Shown here in pieces: positions 20,801-32,800 of a stretch of 64,000 nt of DNA; positions within the stretch are counted from its first letter, which is position 1; each line of letters starts with the position of its first letter. Source of the DNA: Strigamia acuminata. Its lineage: Eukaryota > Arthropoda > Chilopoda > Geophilomorpha > Linotaeniidae. The stretch lies in assembly GCA_949358305.1 (NCBI GenBank), contig OX442314.1:62753369-62817368 (forward strand). Reading direction: 5' to 3'. The notes below the pieces were generated by a model, which did no database searches, had not been told where the DNA came from, and saw only the letters and a program-made list of their open reading frames with translations. The position numbers were made by a program, and so were the translations under genes.

Positions 20801-22212
20801 TTGACATATTTATCGGAGTGTTGAAAAATTGTGAATTTTTATATTCCAAAAAAAAATTTTTCTCTCTCGAAATGAATTTTTTGCGAGGCTTAAAATACAA
20901 ATTAGAATGTTGTTGACATACCGAGTCGGTTTCACATGTGTTGAGCATTTAAAGCGGCGATGACAAGCGGCTTTTTTGCAAACCGCGAGAGATTGGCATA
21001 TTTTGGAGATTCGAAATGGTCGCCTGGTCCACTAATTGAGGCGTCCCTCTTATTTATTACGGTCGAGGGCTGCAGCGTTCAAATTAAAGCCGGCCAAATC
21101 GAGCGTCGACAGCGATGATTAAGAGACTCCTGTAATAATCAGCGGGGCGTCCGCGGGACCAATTAATTTGCATAGAGCGTGCTGGCAAAACTGGTAGGAA
21201 ACCGTTATGAGTCACCTCTCGAATCCAAATTCCATAAATTCCATTAAAAAGGAATTGGTGATTGCGATTTATGCGAGAGAGATCAAGGCGAGAATTGCGC
21301 TTCGAGGCTTTAAATAGGACGAGAAGAAACGAACAGTTCAACATTCATTTACCTCATCTCATTAAGCCCTATTGCTAGATTGTCAACTTTTTTTTATTTT
21401 TATTTCTTTTTTATTTGTTTGATTCAACTGCTTCGGCACTTCGTCGGCAGGAGGCTTACTTTGATCTGACGGGCAACGTTGATCACTGTATAACTTCGTG
21501 TAAACTAAAATATTATTTCTTGATTATTTATGACTGTTTTTAAGACCTTTAGAGTGCATCAATGGGATTACCCGGTTCTTGGGGTGCCCAAAGAGCTGAA
21601 ACGAGTGAATCGGAGCAATGGCGGTTTGAACTTTTGTGCAATTTTCGGCAAAGATCCAATGTTTGGGAGTCTGTAACTTCTTTATCAGAAGTCCTGATGT
21701 TCTGAAATTTGGTGTGGTGGTTAAGGAGGAACCAAGGAACTACCACAAAAAATTTAGGAGATTTTCCCTGCTTGGTTCCTGTGCAATGGCAGTTTGAAGT
21801 TGGTGTCTAGGCGCAGACCTAATTCCTAACTTTTAAACTCATTTTAAAGGCCTTTGCGCACACATTTGGCACTTCTGCTGCCGAGACGAACAAAATGAGA
21901 ATTATGCCCAATTGCGGTGCAGAATTGCTGTGAAAACGCTTTTCTTTATCATTTCATCTTCCACATGCGAGAGGCATCAACTTACCAGTGATTTACCATC
22001 CTGTAATTGATGTCGCATACATCACCGGTCCCCTTCATCTTAAATCCGACGCTATTTTGCCCTTTTCGGCTTGTGATTGATTCGAAACAGCCCTTGTTCG
22101 GGGGGAAAAGAAGGGCACCGCGGTCGAATCGCTCCTTTTACAGGTAAATAGGTTCCTCCTTCACCGCACTGTGGGGGCGCAACTTGTCAAGTAATGGTCA
22201 AAGAAGACGCAT
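17817..22212. other. Intergenic region, no gene recognised
   Basis: No exon could be supported. Two copies of the AGATGGCR/C-like word occur at 18590-18598 and 18661-18669 (opposite strands). A perfect 21-bp palindrome AGTGCGACAATTTGTCGCACT is at 20556-20576. A higher-complexity block at about 20940-21340 has AATTAATTTGCAT (POU octamer-like) and TGAGTCA (AP-1-like) words and could be regulatory DNA; this is inference only. Confidence 0.3.
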
Positions 22213-22345
22213 TGTGAGTGTTCGGACGGACGTCACGTGGTCAGGAGAAGGCCACGAAGCGCTGGACGCAACACACACGATAAGAAATACCACGAAATAC
22301 ACGAGAGACACAAGTTTAGTTTTGGTTATGGCTTTATTAATGAGC
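22213..22345 (-). repeat. LTR fragment of the 47573-58361 Gypsy family
   Basis: It starts TGTGAGTGTTCGGACGGACG and follows the outer 130 bp of the complete element's LTR (R/U5 side, including CTTTATT, the complement of AATAAAG), with roughly 15 percent differences plus small gaps. After about 22345 similarity stops. It is either a truncated solo LTR or a relative with a different U3. Confidence 0.75.
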
Positions 22346-23848
22346 GCGCCCAACATGGCTACCGCTATATATTTTTTTTTTATAATATAAAATTTTTTTG
22401 AGGGCGGGGGGTTATACGGGTGTGGTTTTTGAAGAGAAACTGTTATTAGATAACGATCTTTTCTCACCTTTATTTAAAGTGGGAGTAAACTGTTGCACAG
22501 AGAAGGCCAGAAAAAAAAGGAACGGTGTTAAATGTCTCGCTTTATCAAAACCATCAATTTTTGCTATAAACTTGCAAAACTGAGCCCTCCTGTCTGGCGC
22601 CAGGTAACAAGCGTTCCATGCCGGACCACCTGTGAGTTTCAGGTGGTTTCTACTCCAGTTTTATCCCCTTGAAAATCTTCCACGCACGACTTAATCCCGT
22701 TGCTAACCTAAACTTTATTTTTATTTATTTTTTATTCATTTCCGTGTTATTTTTCGCACAATTTGAACCGTTTTTTTTTTATTATTCATTAGAGATGCGC
22801 GTCATGTTAGGCCTATTTTCCATTCCCCTCACTCGTATTATTTTTTTTTCTCGGGTCTTTGTGTTTTGTACATGGGCCACAGTTGTATAAGGACATTAAA
22901 TCGTGTCTTTTGTCGCTTCTGGACAGATTTACTGTGTGTACTCGTCGAGGTTATCAAATGTTTTGGGATTATTTGCTATCAGTGACAGTAAACTTTGAAA
23001 TTATGGCGTCCGTGTGTGAATATCTTTTAAAAAGGTGTTTGTTGTGACCGGAACGAAATGTTAAATACGCATCACTTATGTACTAAGAGAGTTCTTATTA
23101 AATTAAAAATATAATACAAATACATTGTATACACAAACATATTCAAAGAAATCATTTTTTTTTGTATATTTTTTCATATTGTCAAGTACACAGGTACAAA
23201 TCCGGCAGTGTCAGGAATTTTTAAATAAAATTGGAAAACAAACAAAGAAATATTTAAAAAAAAATAAAAATGTCTGCCACCATCGTCAGTGGCGCATTAC
23301 AATACGGGCACTAGCCGAGGGGCCCGGATTTCTCGGAAGCCCACTTCCGTTTACCAAAAAATGAAATAAAATGAAACAAAATAAAACAAAATAAAATAAA
23401 ATAAAATGAAATAAAATTTTAGCGAATTTGATGATGCCCACTTGGTAGTGCTCCAATGCGCCACTGTGCGTCGTTAATACGAACTATTATGACTAGGGCA
23501 AAAACTACAATTAATTTTTTCTTTTCTTGTAAAATGGGATATTTGGCACAGCTATACAAACATGGAATTGAATCTGAAAAACACGCTATCAGTTGTACAA
23601 ATCTACATTTTGCAAGTGAACGAAAACAAATCAACTTCTTCGATGTGAAAATAAAATGGGGCAAAGAAAAAATATATATATATATATTTATATGTATAAC
23701 AAAAAAAATATTAAGTCTAAAGTGAGCACATTTACTGAGACCAAATTAACAGTTAGTTTTTTTTTTCTTCCTCTTTTTTTTTTACCTCTCTTTATATCTA
23801 GATAAAAAAAATGTGTGAGCTGTGTGTCCTCGGGCGATGTAAAAACAC
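22346..23848. other. 3' side of the IGFBP-type gene, AT-rich
   Basis: Probably includes the 3' UTR of the gene ending at 23849. There are simple AAATA-type repeats at 23360-23420 and an (AT)n run near 23675. No other gene recognised. Confidence 0.3.
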
Positions 23849-26800
23849 TCATATGAGATTGGTAGGCATATAGGAAGACGCTGCTGCAGATCCTTTTGTG
23901 CCTCTTGAGCCACCTTGGCTGGACTCCAGACATTCAGGAACCAAACACATGAATTTGCCATCACTCGCTTCTACCTGCGGTGACAAGAGATAAAAGAAAC
24001 AAGGAAAAAATTAATCTTAAAAGCTCGCTCATGATTTTCCACCGTTTTCGCCGGATAACAAACATTTGGTTTTTTTTTCTTTGTTTAACCGATCGATTAG
24101 CACAATGCAAGCGGTTTTCCCGGTTCAATTTGCACCGTTGGTGTTGATAAAAGGTTTTTACATAAAGTTTGGGAAATATATTTTTAAAAATGAATTCAAA
24201 TTGATTTTGTGATTGTATTAAATATTTCAATAATTGATGACTGACTTTGCAAAATTTTGGATTATGCAGAAAAAACTGGTACTCGCAAATTTCATTCCAG
24301 TCTTGGACTGTCTGTGAGATATGTTCTGTGAAACAGAAAAATTAACTTTCTGGCATGTAGACGCAACGGAAAGCTAATCTTCGTTTCCAGGCGCAGAAAG
24401 TAGTGATCGGTATTGACAATATGCGACCGGTCATAATATTTTTAACCGGTCTCAATCAGTTCTTCCAACAAATGCAAACAACTGTATTTTCTATTTATAA
24501 AAATAGATTACAAAAAATACCGTATTGCCGCGTTAATACAATATTCTTGCACCCTCAGCCGCGGCTTTTAAACGACGGCGACTCTTATTCGAAGCAATAC
24601 CGTAGTATATATTATTTGCTTAAATTAATTATGACCGCAAAAATGAATAGTAAATACAAAATTTAACATTTACATAAATTTAAATTATAAATTTTTTTTT
24701 TTATTTTGTTTAACATTTTATAAACATTAAATTTTTCCAGTGATTTCAATCCCAGTACTTGCAAAAACAGAAAATGGCCGTTCCAAGACCCATTTCCGGT
24801 ACACGCCAATTTAGCACACCGGTAAATCATTTTCTCCCAAATCCCGCTGAGATTTTCGAAACGCCACCGGAACGAAAACCCATTTCCATCTCATCATCCC
24901 CCGAAATGAATATTAAGAATAAATTAAAACCAAATCGAATTAACCAAACGTTTCCCTTTTTCAATTTGTCACCTAATTGAAACACGAAGGGGCCAGGGGG
25001 GGCAAACACAAAGCCAGAGCGAACGAAAGACACACATTGATTGAGTCAGCGTTAGCAGGTGTTAGAGGAAGCCAATTCTTATCACCAAAACATCCAATTA
25101 GCAAAACATCACTTCAATTTTTTCCCACCATTTCCCAACCAATTTTTATTTTTTTTTATTTATTTTATTTATTTTTTATTTCAACCTCTCCGCACCTATT
25201 TATCCCGAGACTGCAATTGGGGTCTAATCAGGTCTTTGGTCGACGCCCTGCCCATCGGGCCGTGGAATGTGGCCGGCCACGCGTCTTTAAACCTAGGGGG
25301 AGCTGCAAAAGGGCCTCGCAATTCGAGGGGCGCTTTCGAAACGCCTCGCCCTGTCAACGTCTTGATTGGAACGTCGAACAAGCGCCCATGAATCTTAGCT
25401 CGCGAGTGGGAAAACGCGCGCGCTGCATTCGGTCGCTCGATCGAAGAGTGTATTTCACGGGGGAATCGAGCTTGTTGACCCGTTCAATGCACCCGGGGTT
25501 TTGTGAATCAGAAACGAACGGCCGGGGCCACCCTTGGGTCTTGATGAATAGACACTGCGCGGAGCCAGATGTTGCTAATATCGCCCCAGAACGACAACTT
25601 CTCGTTGCTGGCGCGGCGCGGTGCGGGGAGGGTGCGGGGGGAGGCGAGTAATAGCCGCAGCGATTCGTGCTGCCGAGTCGAACTCCCATGACGCGCGCGG
25701 CGTTGGGCGCTGATGCGATGCGCTGGACAAACGGGTGATGCTGGCATTAAGAAGGGCAAACCGACGGCTTAATTCGGGCCCCGTCTTCGATTAGTCGTCA
25801 CCCTGGACAAACCGAGGGGCGGATTTGTGGGTTGGAGGAAAAAAACAATGGTTAGGTGCTAGGAAGTGGGTTTTTGATCGGTCAGGGGTGGGACCTGGTT
25901 TTGAGTATGTTTCTGGGGGTTAGATTTTTAGACCAATAAAAATACAATTTTATGTCAGAAAATATAATTTTACTCCAATAAAATAAAATTTTAGACCAGA
26001 AAATACTATTTTAGACCAGAAAATACTATTTTAGATCAGAAAATACTATTTTAGATCAGAAAATACTATTTTACACAAGAAAATACTATTTTAGATCAGA
26101 AAATACTATTGTAGACCAGAAAATACTATTTTAGACCAGTAAATACAATTTTAGACCAGTAAATACAATTTTAGGCAAGAAAATTAAATGTTTGACCATT
26201 AAATACAATTTTAGATCATTAAATACAATTTTAGACCAGAAAATACAATTTTTTGATCAGAAAATACAATTTTTGACCAGAAAATACAATTTTTGACTAG
26301 AAAATAAAATTTTAAGCCAAAAAATAAAAATTTAGGCCAAAAAATAAAATTTTGGGCCAAAAATTAGAATCTTATGACCTAACATTTTAACTTTAGGTGA
26401 AAAAATCGAATTTTAGACCAAAAAATATGATTTTAGATAAAAAAAATCGAATTTTAGACCAAAAAATATAATTTTAGATAAAAAAAAATCGAATTTTTTG
26501 TCCAATTTTAAACCACTAAAACTAATCTAATTGCCTAATTATTCAATTTCAGGCCATAAAATCTAATATTAGGCCAAAATATAATTAAACAGCCTTAATT
26601 GTTCCTGCCAAGGACAAGTAAAATAATTTGTCTCTAACCCCGAAAAAGCTTAATCGGCCTCTTTGTTTATCTCGTCCGTTTTCCCTCCGTTTTAATTCGC
26701 CTTGCCTTTCGGGGTCAATTAGAATACAAAGCACGCTCTCAGAGTTCAAAGGACACTTTTGAAAATTTATGAAGCCAGCAGATTTCATTGAGGGGCCCCT

Positions 26801-29800
26801 CGAACGTTGTCATGCCACGGCGGAGCCGTTATTTACGAGGGGGCAAATTAGTTGCTGAGGTAGCCGCGTCGAGCGCCATAATGGCGGGCGACGAGAGCCA
26901 GCTGCGATGAGCGGGAGCCGATGAGCGACGACGGGTTTTTCACGCACCGAGCAGAGGAAAAGAAGGGGGGGAACGGGGGAGGGGCAATGAGAATGACTTC
27001 CCCTCCTTCCGTCGCTGTTGGGGAGATTATGATAGATGGACGAGGGCCAAAAGCCGAGGCCTTGCCACGCGGGCCCCCCGCCCCACCCCCTCGCGAGTTT
27101 GCTTTTTATGATCTGGGCCGGGATGGGACGCCATGTCTTTCTTAATTGGCGACAGAGACCCTTCAGGAGCGTCTTTTGTGTCCACAAACATGCAGTTTGA
27201 GTCGTCACGATTGGTACAGAAATAATTTAACAAATAATCGCGCAAAGTTTTTTGCGCAACGGGTCCAGGTCCGTGAAACGTCTTTATAATGGCCGCCGTT
27301 CGATTCAGACGTCAGGTGGTTAGAAATCCCGGCTCGCTGGCGGACAACACTATTTATAATGGCCGCCGTTCAATTCGGATGTCGGGTGGTTAGAAATCCC
27401 GGCTCGCTGGCGGACAACACTATTTATAATGGCCGCCGTTCGATTCGGATGTCAGGTGGTTAGAAATCCCGGCTCGTTGGCAGACAACACTATTTATATT
27501 TATAAGATTCGGTCTTCTGTGGGACGTGTTTATAATGGCCGCCGTTTGATTCGGATGTCAGGTGGTTAGAAATCCCGGCTCGCTGGCGGACAACACTATT
27601 TATAATGGCCGCCGTTCAATTCGGATGCCAGGTGGTTAGAAATCCCGGCTCGCTGGCGGACAACAATATTTATATTTACAAGATTCGGCCTAATTATGGT
27701 TTAGGTAAAAAGAATTGTAAATAAAGGCTTCGACTGGAGGTGGAGAATCGTCACTGAGCATGGATAAATAGCGGCCCTTAACGGTTAGATTTAGAAACGA
27801 CAATAAAATTGGGACGAAAAGTCGGGAAAACTCAAAATAAAAAATGGGAGTCAGGACCATGCACGCGACAGAGCGATGTTTGCGATTTTGCATTAATTAG
27901 TATTTTTTTTTTTTTTATTATTTAAAATTAAATTTTTTTTTTTATTATTATTTTTTTATTTTTTATTTTTTGACAGTGATTGAGTTATGGTTGTTGGTTG
28001 TCTCACCTGAGTGACTTTCTTGCAGGGGAAGCGATGCCTTTGGCAGAACTGTTGCTTGGCGCATTTGCCGTACTTTCGCATGCACGAAAAGTCGTCCGCA
28101 GTACATTTGACACATTCCGGCTCGGGCGTCACGAAGCGACACGCACTGCACGACGTGTGCTGACACGGATTCTGACAATCTCGTTTCCGCTCCGCGTTGT
28201 CCCTAGAGAAATATTAAAAGAGAGCGCGATGGATGTGCTGTTATTCACTCTGCATGCGAAGGAAACAAAAAACGGTTCTTCGGGGCAGGGGGCATTTATG
28301 TCATGCCGTAAAAAGGAACCTGGACTTGTTTAATTAGTTCTTTTTTTTTTTTTTGGAGGTGTCCATTGCTCTCTTCGGAGTCACGTACGCAGGGCACGTC
28401 TTCGCCCACACCTGGGTGACGACCTGATGACCCGACGGCGGAACGAGGCTTCTAATTAATCGGCGCCCCTTAACTCGTATTTGTGTCAACCGGGCTCCCT
28501 GTTAGAGTTTGACGGGTTGACGATCCGCCGGGGTTTCGTGGGATTATTACAAATTGAAGGATTTGTTTCGGGTGGAATTTTAACGCGGGGTTTTGAGTTT
28601 CTGTTTGGTCGATGGTAAGTTTGAAAATTCTGCGCGGTTAAGAAAGTAAACAAACAAAAATATTATTATTTTTTTTTTTTCATACCGCAGGTCAGGGGAG
28701 CAAAAATAGAGTATTTTAGCGATTAAGAGCCGCCCTCGTTTTGTAGCCGCCCTCTAATAGTAGCCGCGCCTCAGGGAGGCGGTTTAAAATAAGAGCCGCC
28801 CTCAAATAGTAGCCGCGTTTACTATTCAAGGGATTTTGTAACCAAAAAGGAAACAATTAATGAAACATTTGTCGATAATGATGGTTATTTAGATAGAAAT
28901 TTTTTTTTTAAAAAAAGTGAAATTTCAATGGAAAAAATTAAAATTTTACTGAAAAATAATATTTTAATAAAGATAGTGAAATTTTAATCAAAAAAGTGAA
29001 ATTTCAATGGAAAAACGTAAAATTTCAATGGAAAAACGTAAAATTTCAATGGAAAAACGTGAAATTTCAACGGAAAAAAGTGAAATTTTAATGGAAAAAA
29101 GTGAAATTTTAATGAAAAAAAGTAAAATTTCAATGGAAAAACGTAAAATTTCAATGGAAAAACGTGAAATTTCAACGGAAAAAAGTAAAATTTCAATAGA
29201 AAAAAGTGAAATTTTAATGGAAAAAAGTGAAATTTCAATGGAAAAAAGTGAAATTTCAGTGGAAAAATTGAAATTTCAATCAAAATATGATAATAAACAA
29301 TTGTAATAAGAGCCACCCTCACAGCGTAAAGTACCCGGTTTAACTACTGTATTTTATCAAATAAGAGCCGTGGCTCTTATTTGATAAAATACAGTAGTTA
29401 ATAGTAACGAGGATTTCGTGAAATTTATTTATTAAACATTATTTAAAAAAAAAAAAAATTTTGACAAAACAAATTGACATTAACTTTTTTTCCATTAAAT
29501 TATTTACAAAATATTAACAAACATTAAATTTTTTTGTTTATTTTAAAATGTATCCATCACAGATACATCTGCCGCCATTTTTAACTCCCAAAACCCAAAA
29601 CCAACAAACCCAAAGACGAAATCCACAAAATTAATCCTTTTTCGTCTTCCGTTTGACTTTCATCGCAACAAACAACATTTTCTTTGCTCCAATTTTTAAT
29701 TCCCAACCAAAACGAAAACAAAACCATCAAATTTAATTCCCAATCAACACCACGTGAAAACAATGTTTATGTCTTTTCATATCTCCCAGATCATTCTCCG

Positions 29801-32800
29801 AAAAAAAAACATGAGAAATGTCTTTCAATTTGAAACAAAATTGTCGCAGCGAAATAAAATTGCAATTTTAGCAATATTGCAACATCTGCCGAAGCACAGG
29901 TGTCGCTCGACGCACCCAACACTCTCGATCGGCCCTTTTATTTACTCGCAGCAATAGGGTGGCAAAGAATCGATTATGGATAGATTAAAATCGCGCCTTG
30001 TCAACCCGACGGATCCCGGCCCGCCCTCGCTTCCCCCGGCGGGATAACGGAACAAGGGGGACCGCTGCGACTGCCGCCTGCACCGGGAGGTGTTTATCGC
30101 GCGTTAAATGGATGATATGAAGCGACCTGCTCCTTCGTTTTCTTGCCTCATTCATATGCACGATGTGTTCACAAGAGAAACAAAGCGCCGGGTTGAAATT
30201 AATGCTCGACTGTCCGATGCAATGACAGATGGCTTCTTTGTGTCAAGTTTGGAATGACAGATGCGATCAGAGTTGGCCCACTTCACTCACTTAAAAAGCC
30301 TCGCCATCGACTAACCCATTTAAATGCCTCGCCGATGTTGTGTAACCGCAGAATTGACCGAGATGAATTAATTTTTTGTTTTCTTTTTGTGGAAAAGTCT
30401 TTTGGGCGAAAATAAACTTGAAAAAAAAAGTTAAAGAGGATTCAAAATTGAATAAAAATTCCTATCTGCCCATATATTTTGTTTTTTAATATTGTTAAGA
30501 AAAAGTTCTGTTTTAAAACGTCTTTTGGCACAGTCACGAAACAATCTGCGATAGTAGCGCACTCTGGAGGAACCTGTATACTACAATGGCGGCCAAAATC
30601 TTCGGCCCAATTCTATTTTTTTTATTGTTTCGGTATCAAAAAGGGTTCGTTAAATTTTGAAACAGGCTAAACCCGGGTAAAATAAAAATTCCTATCTGCC
30701 CATACATTTTGTTTTTTAATATTGTTAAGAAAAAGTTTGGTTTGAAAACATCTTTTGGCACGATCGCGAAACATTCTGCGATAGTAGCGCACTCTGGCTG
30801 CGATTTGAAGCACCAATATAAAAGCCTTTTTCAAAAAAACCTGTTTTTTATATTTACTTGTTTAACGTATACGCAGAAACTTTGGACACCTAAACTGCTA
30901 AAAAAAAACATCTTTTTGAGCTACTGAACTTCCTCCAGACCAAAATGCGGGTAGTAATAAGGATTTGTCACAATCCGGGATTTCTAAACCCCTCGAATTT
31001 GCTTTCTCATCCGGGTATCGGGCCTGTATCATGTTCCCAAACCGCTTTTAAACACCCTGAAATCTGGTCGAGCAAAAAATATTGCATAAAACATCTGACG
31101 AGATGTAAAACGAGTGTTTTTAAATCACGTAATCAATTAATTTAATACCCCGTCAGCGGATAAAAATGCACACCCGGTAAATGTAAATTCCTCGAGAGAT
31201 GAAAATCAGTTTTCAACACTGTACATCCTTTGCCGGCTTCTATACTGTCTATATGCCGGCTTTTAAGTACCGTATTGATGTTTAACGCAATATACATCAC
31301 CTTACTTCACTTTGCTTCCACCATTTAAATATTAATGGCGGAAAAGAAAGAAAGGGAGAAAGAAATGCACTTTGCATTGAAAATTTATCAAAAGAAGCTA
31401 AAAAATAGAAAATACCACTTCTTCTAAATGTCTATAAAACATTACATTTAAAACAAAGTTTATACTGTACTGCCTCGACTAAACGCCGGGGCCTTTTATA
31501 TTATTACGTGGTTTTATGTCCCTAATGGATCTAACTGACTCAAATTTTTTTTAAATAATAATAAATAAATTAAACATTAAATCATTTCATTTATGGTGTA
31601 TAAATTTGCATCTCTCAATCAATTTTTTCAATTAATCAATGGGTCATTTGCATATCTAGGCTGTTGCACATGTTCTCGCTCCCACGGATGCAAACGCGAT
31701 TTCGGATGCCATTTTTTATTATTTTTGTACACAGAACAGCTCACCTTTTTTTTCCTGTAATTGGAAACTGGCCGCGAGAGAGGAGCAATGTCGGGTGTTA
31801 TTTATCAAAAATATCATAACATAAAAAAAAAAACTCCAGTTTTAAGTTTGAAAATCTCCTGAACATCGTTTAAGTCCGTTTTATACACTTGTGCAGGGGC
31901 GGATTGTAGCATAGACAAAATAGAGAAAAGTCTAAGAAATTTAATAAATTTAATTTTAGAGCTTAGAAAATTGATTTTTAGACCAATTTTAGTCTAAAAT
32001 TTTAATTATTAGACCTACTTTGGTGGAAAGATCTAATTTTAAGTTTTAAGTCAAAAAATCAAATTTTAGGCCAAAAAATATCAATTTTAGGCCCAAAAAT
32101 ATCAATTTTAAGCCAAAAAATATCAATTTTAGGCCAAAAAATATCAATTTTAGGTCAACAAAAATTTAATTTTAAGCCAAAAAATTCGACTTTAGGTCAA
32201 AAAATTCAATTTTAGACCAAAAATTTCAATTTTAGGCTAAAAAATTCATTCTAAGCCAAAAATGTCGATGTTAGGCCAAAAAAATTTAATTTTAGGCCAA
32301 AAATTTCAATTTGTAGGCAAAAAAATTAACTTTTTAAGCAAAAAAATTCAATTTTTAAGCTAAAAAATTCAATTTTTAAGCTAAAAAATTTCAATTTTTA
32401 AGCTAAAAAATTTCAATTTTATGCTAAAAAATTAAATCTACGGTAAGCAAAAAATTTCAAACTTAGGCCAACAAAATTTCAATTTCAAGCCTAAAATTCG
32501 ACTTTAGGTCAAAAAATTTAATTTTAGACCAAAATTTTCAATTTTAGGCTAAAAAATTCATTCTAAGCCAAAAATTACAATTTTAGGCCAACAAAAATTC
32601 AATTCTAGGCCAAAAATTCATTCTAAGCCAAAATTATCGATTTTAGGCCAAAAAAATTTAATTTTTGGCCAAAAATTTCAATTTTAGGCAAAAAAATTTC
32701 ATTTGTAAGCTAAAAAATTTCATTTGTAAGCTAAAAAATTTCAACTTTATGCTAAAAAATTAAATCTAAGCCAAAAATTTCAAACCCAGGCCAACAAAAC

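Noticed and set aside
24977-25651. 224-codon plus-strand ORF
   Set aside because: It crosses a T-rich tract giving a Phe/Ile/Tyr run and then a GC-rich island. It has no domain, no splice context, and lies antisense within an intron.
29007-29306. ORF of seven-residue MEKRKIS-type repeats
   Set aside because: Result of a 21-bp minisatellite unit, open on both strands; no gene context.
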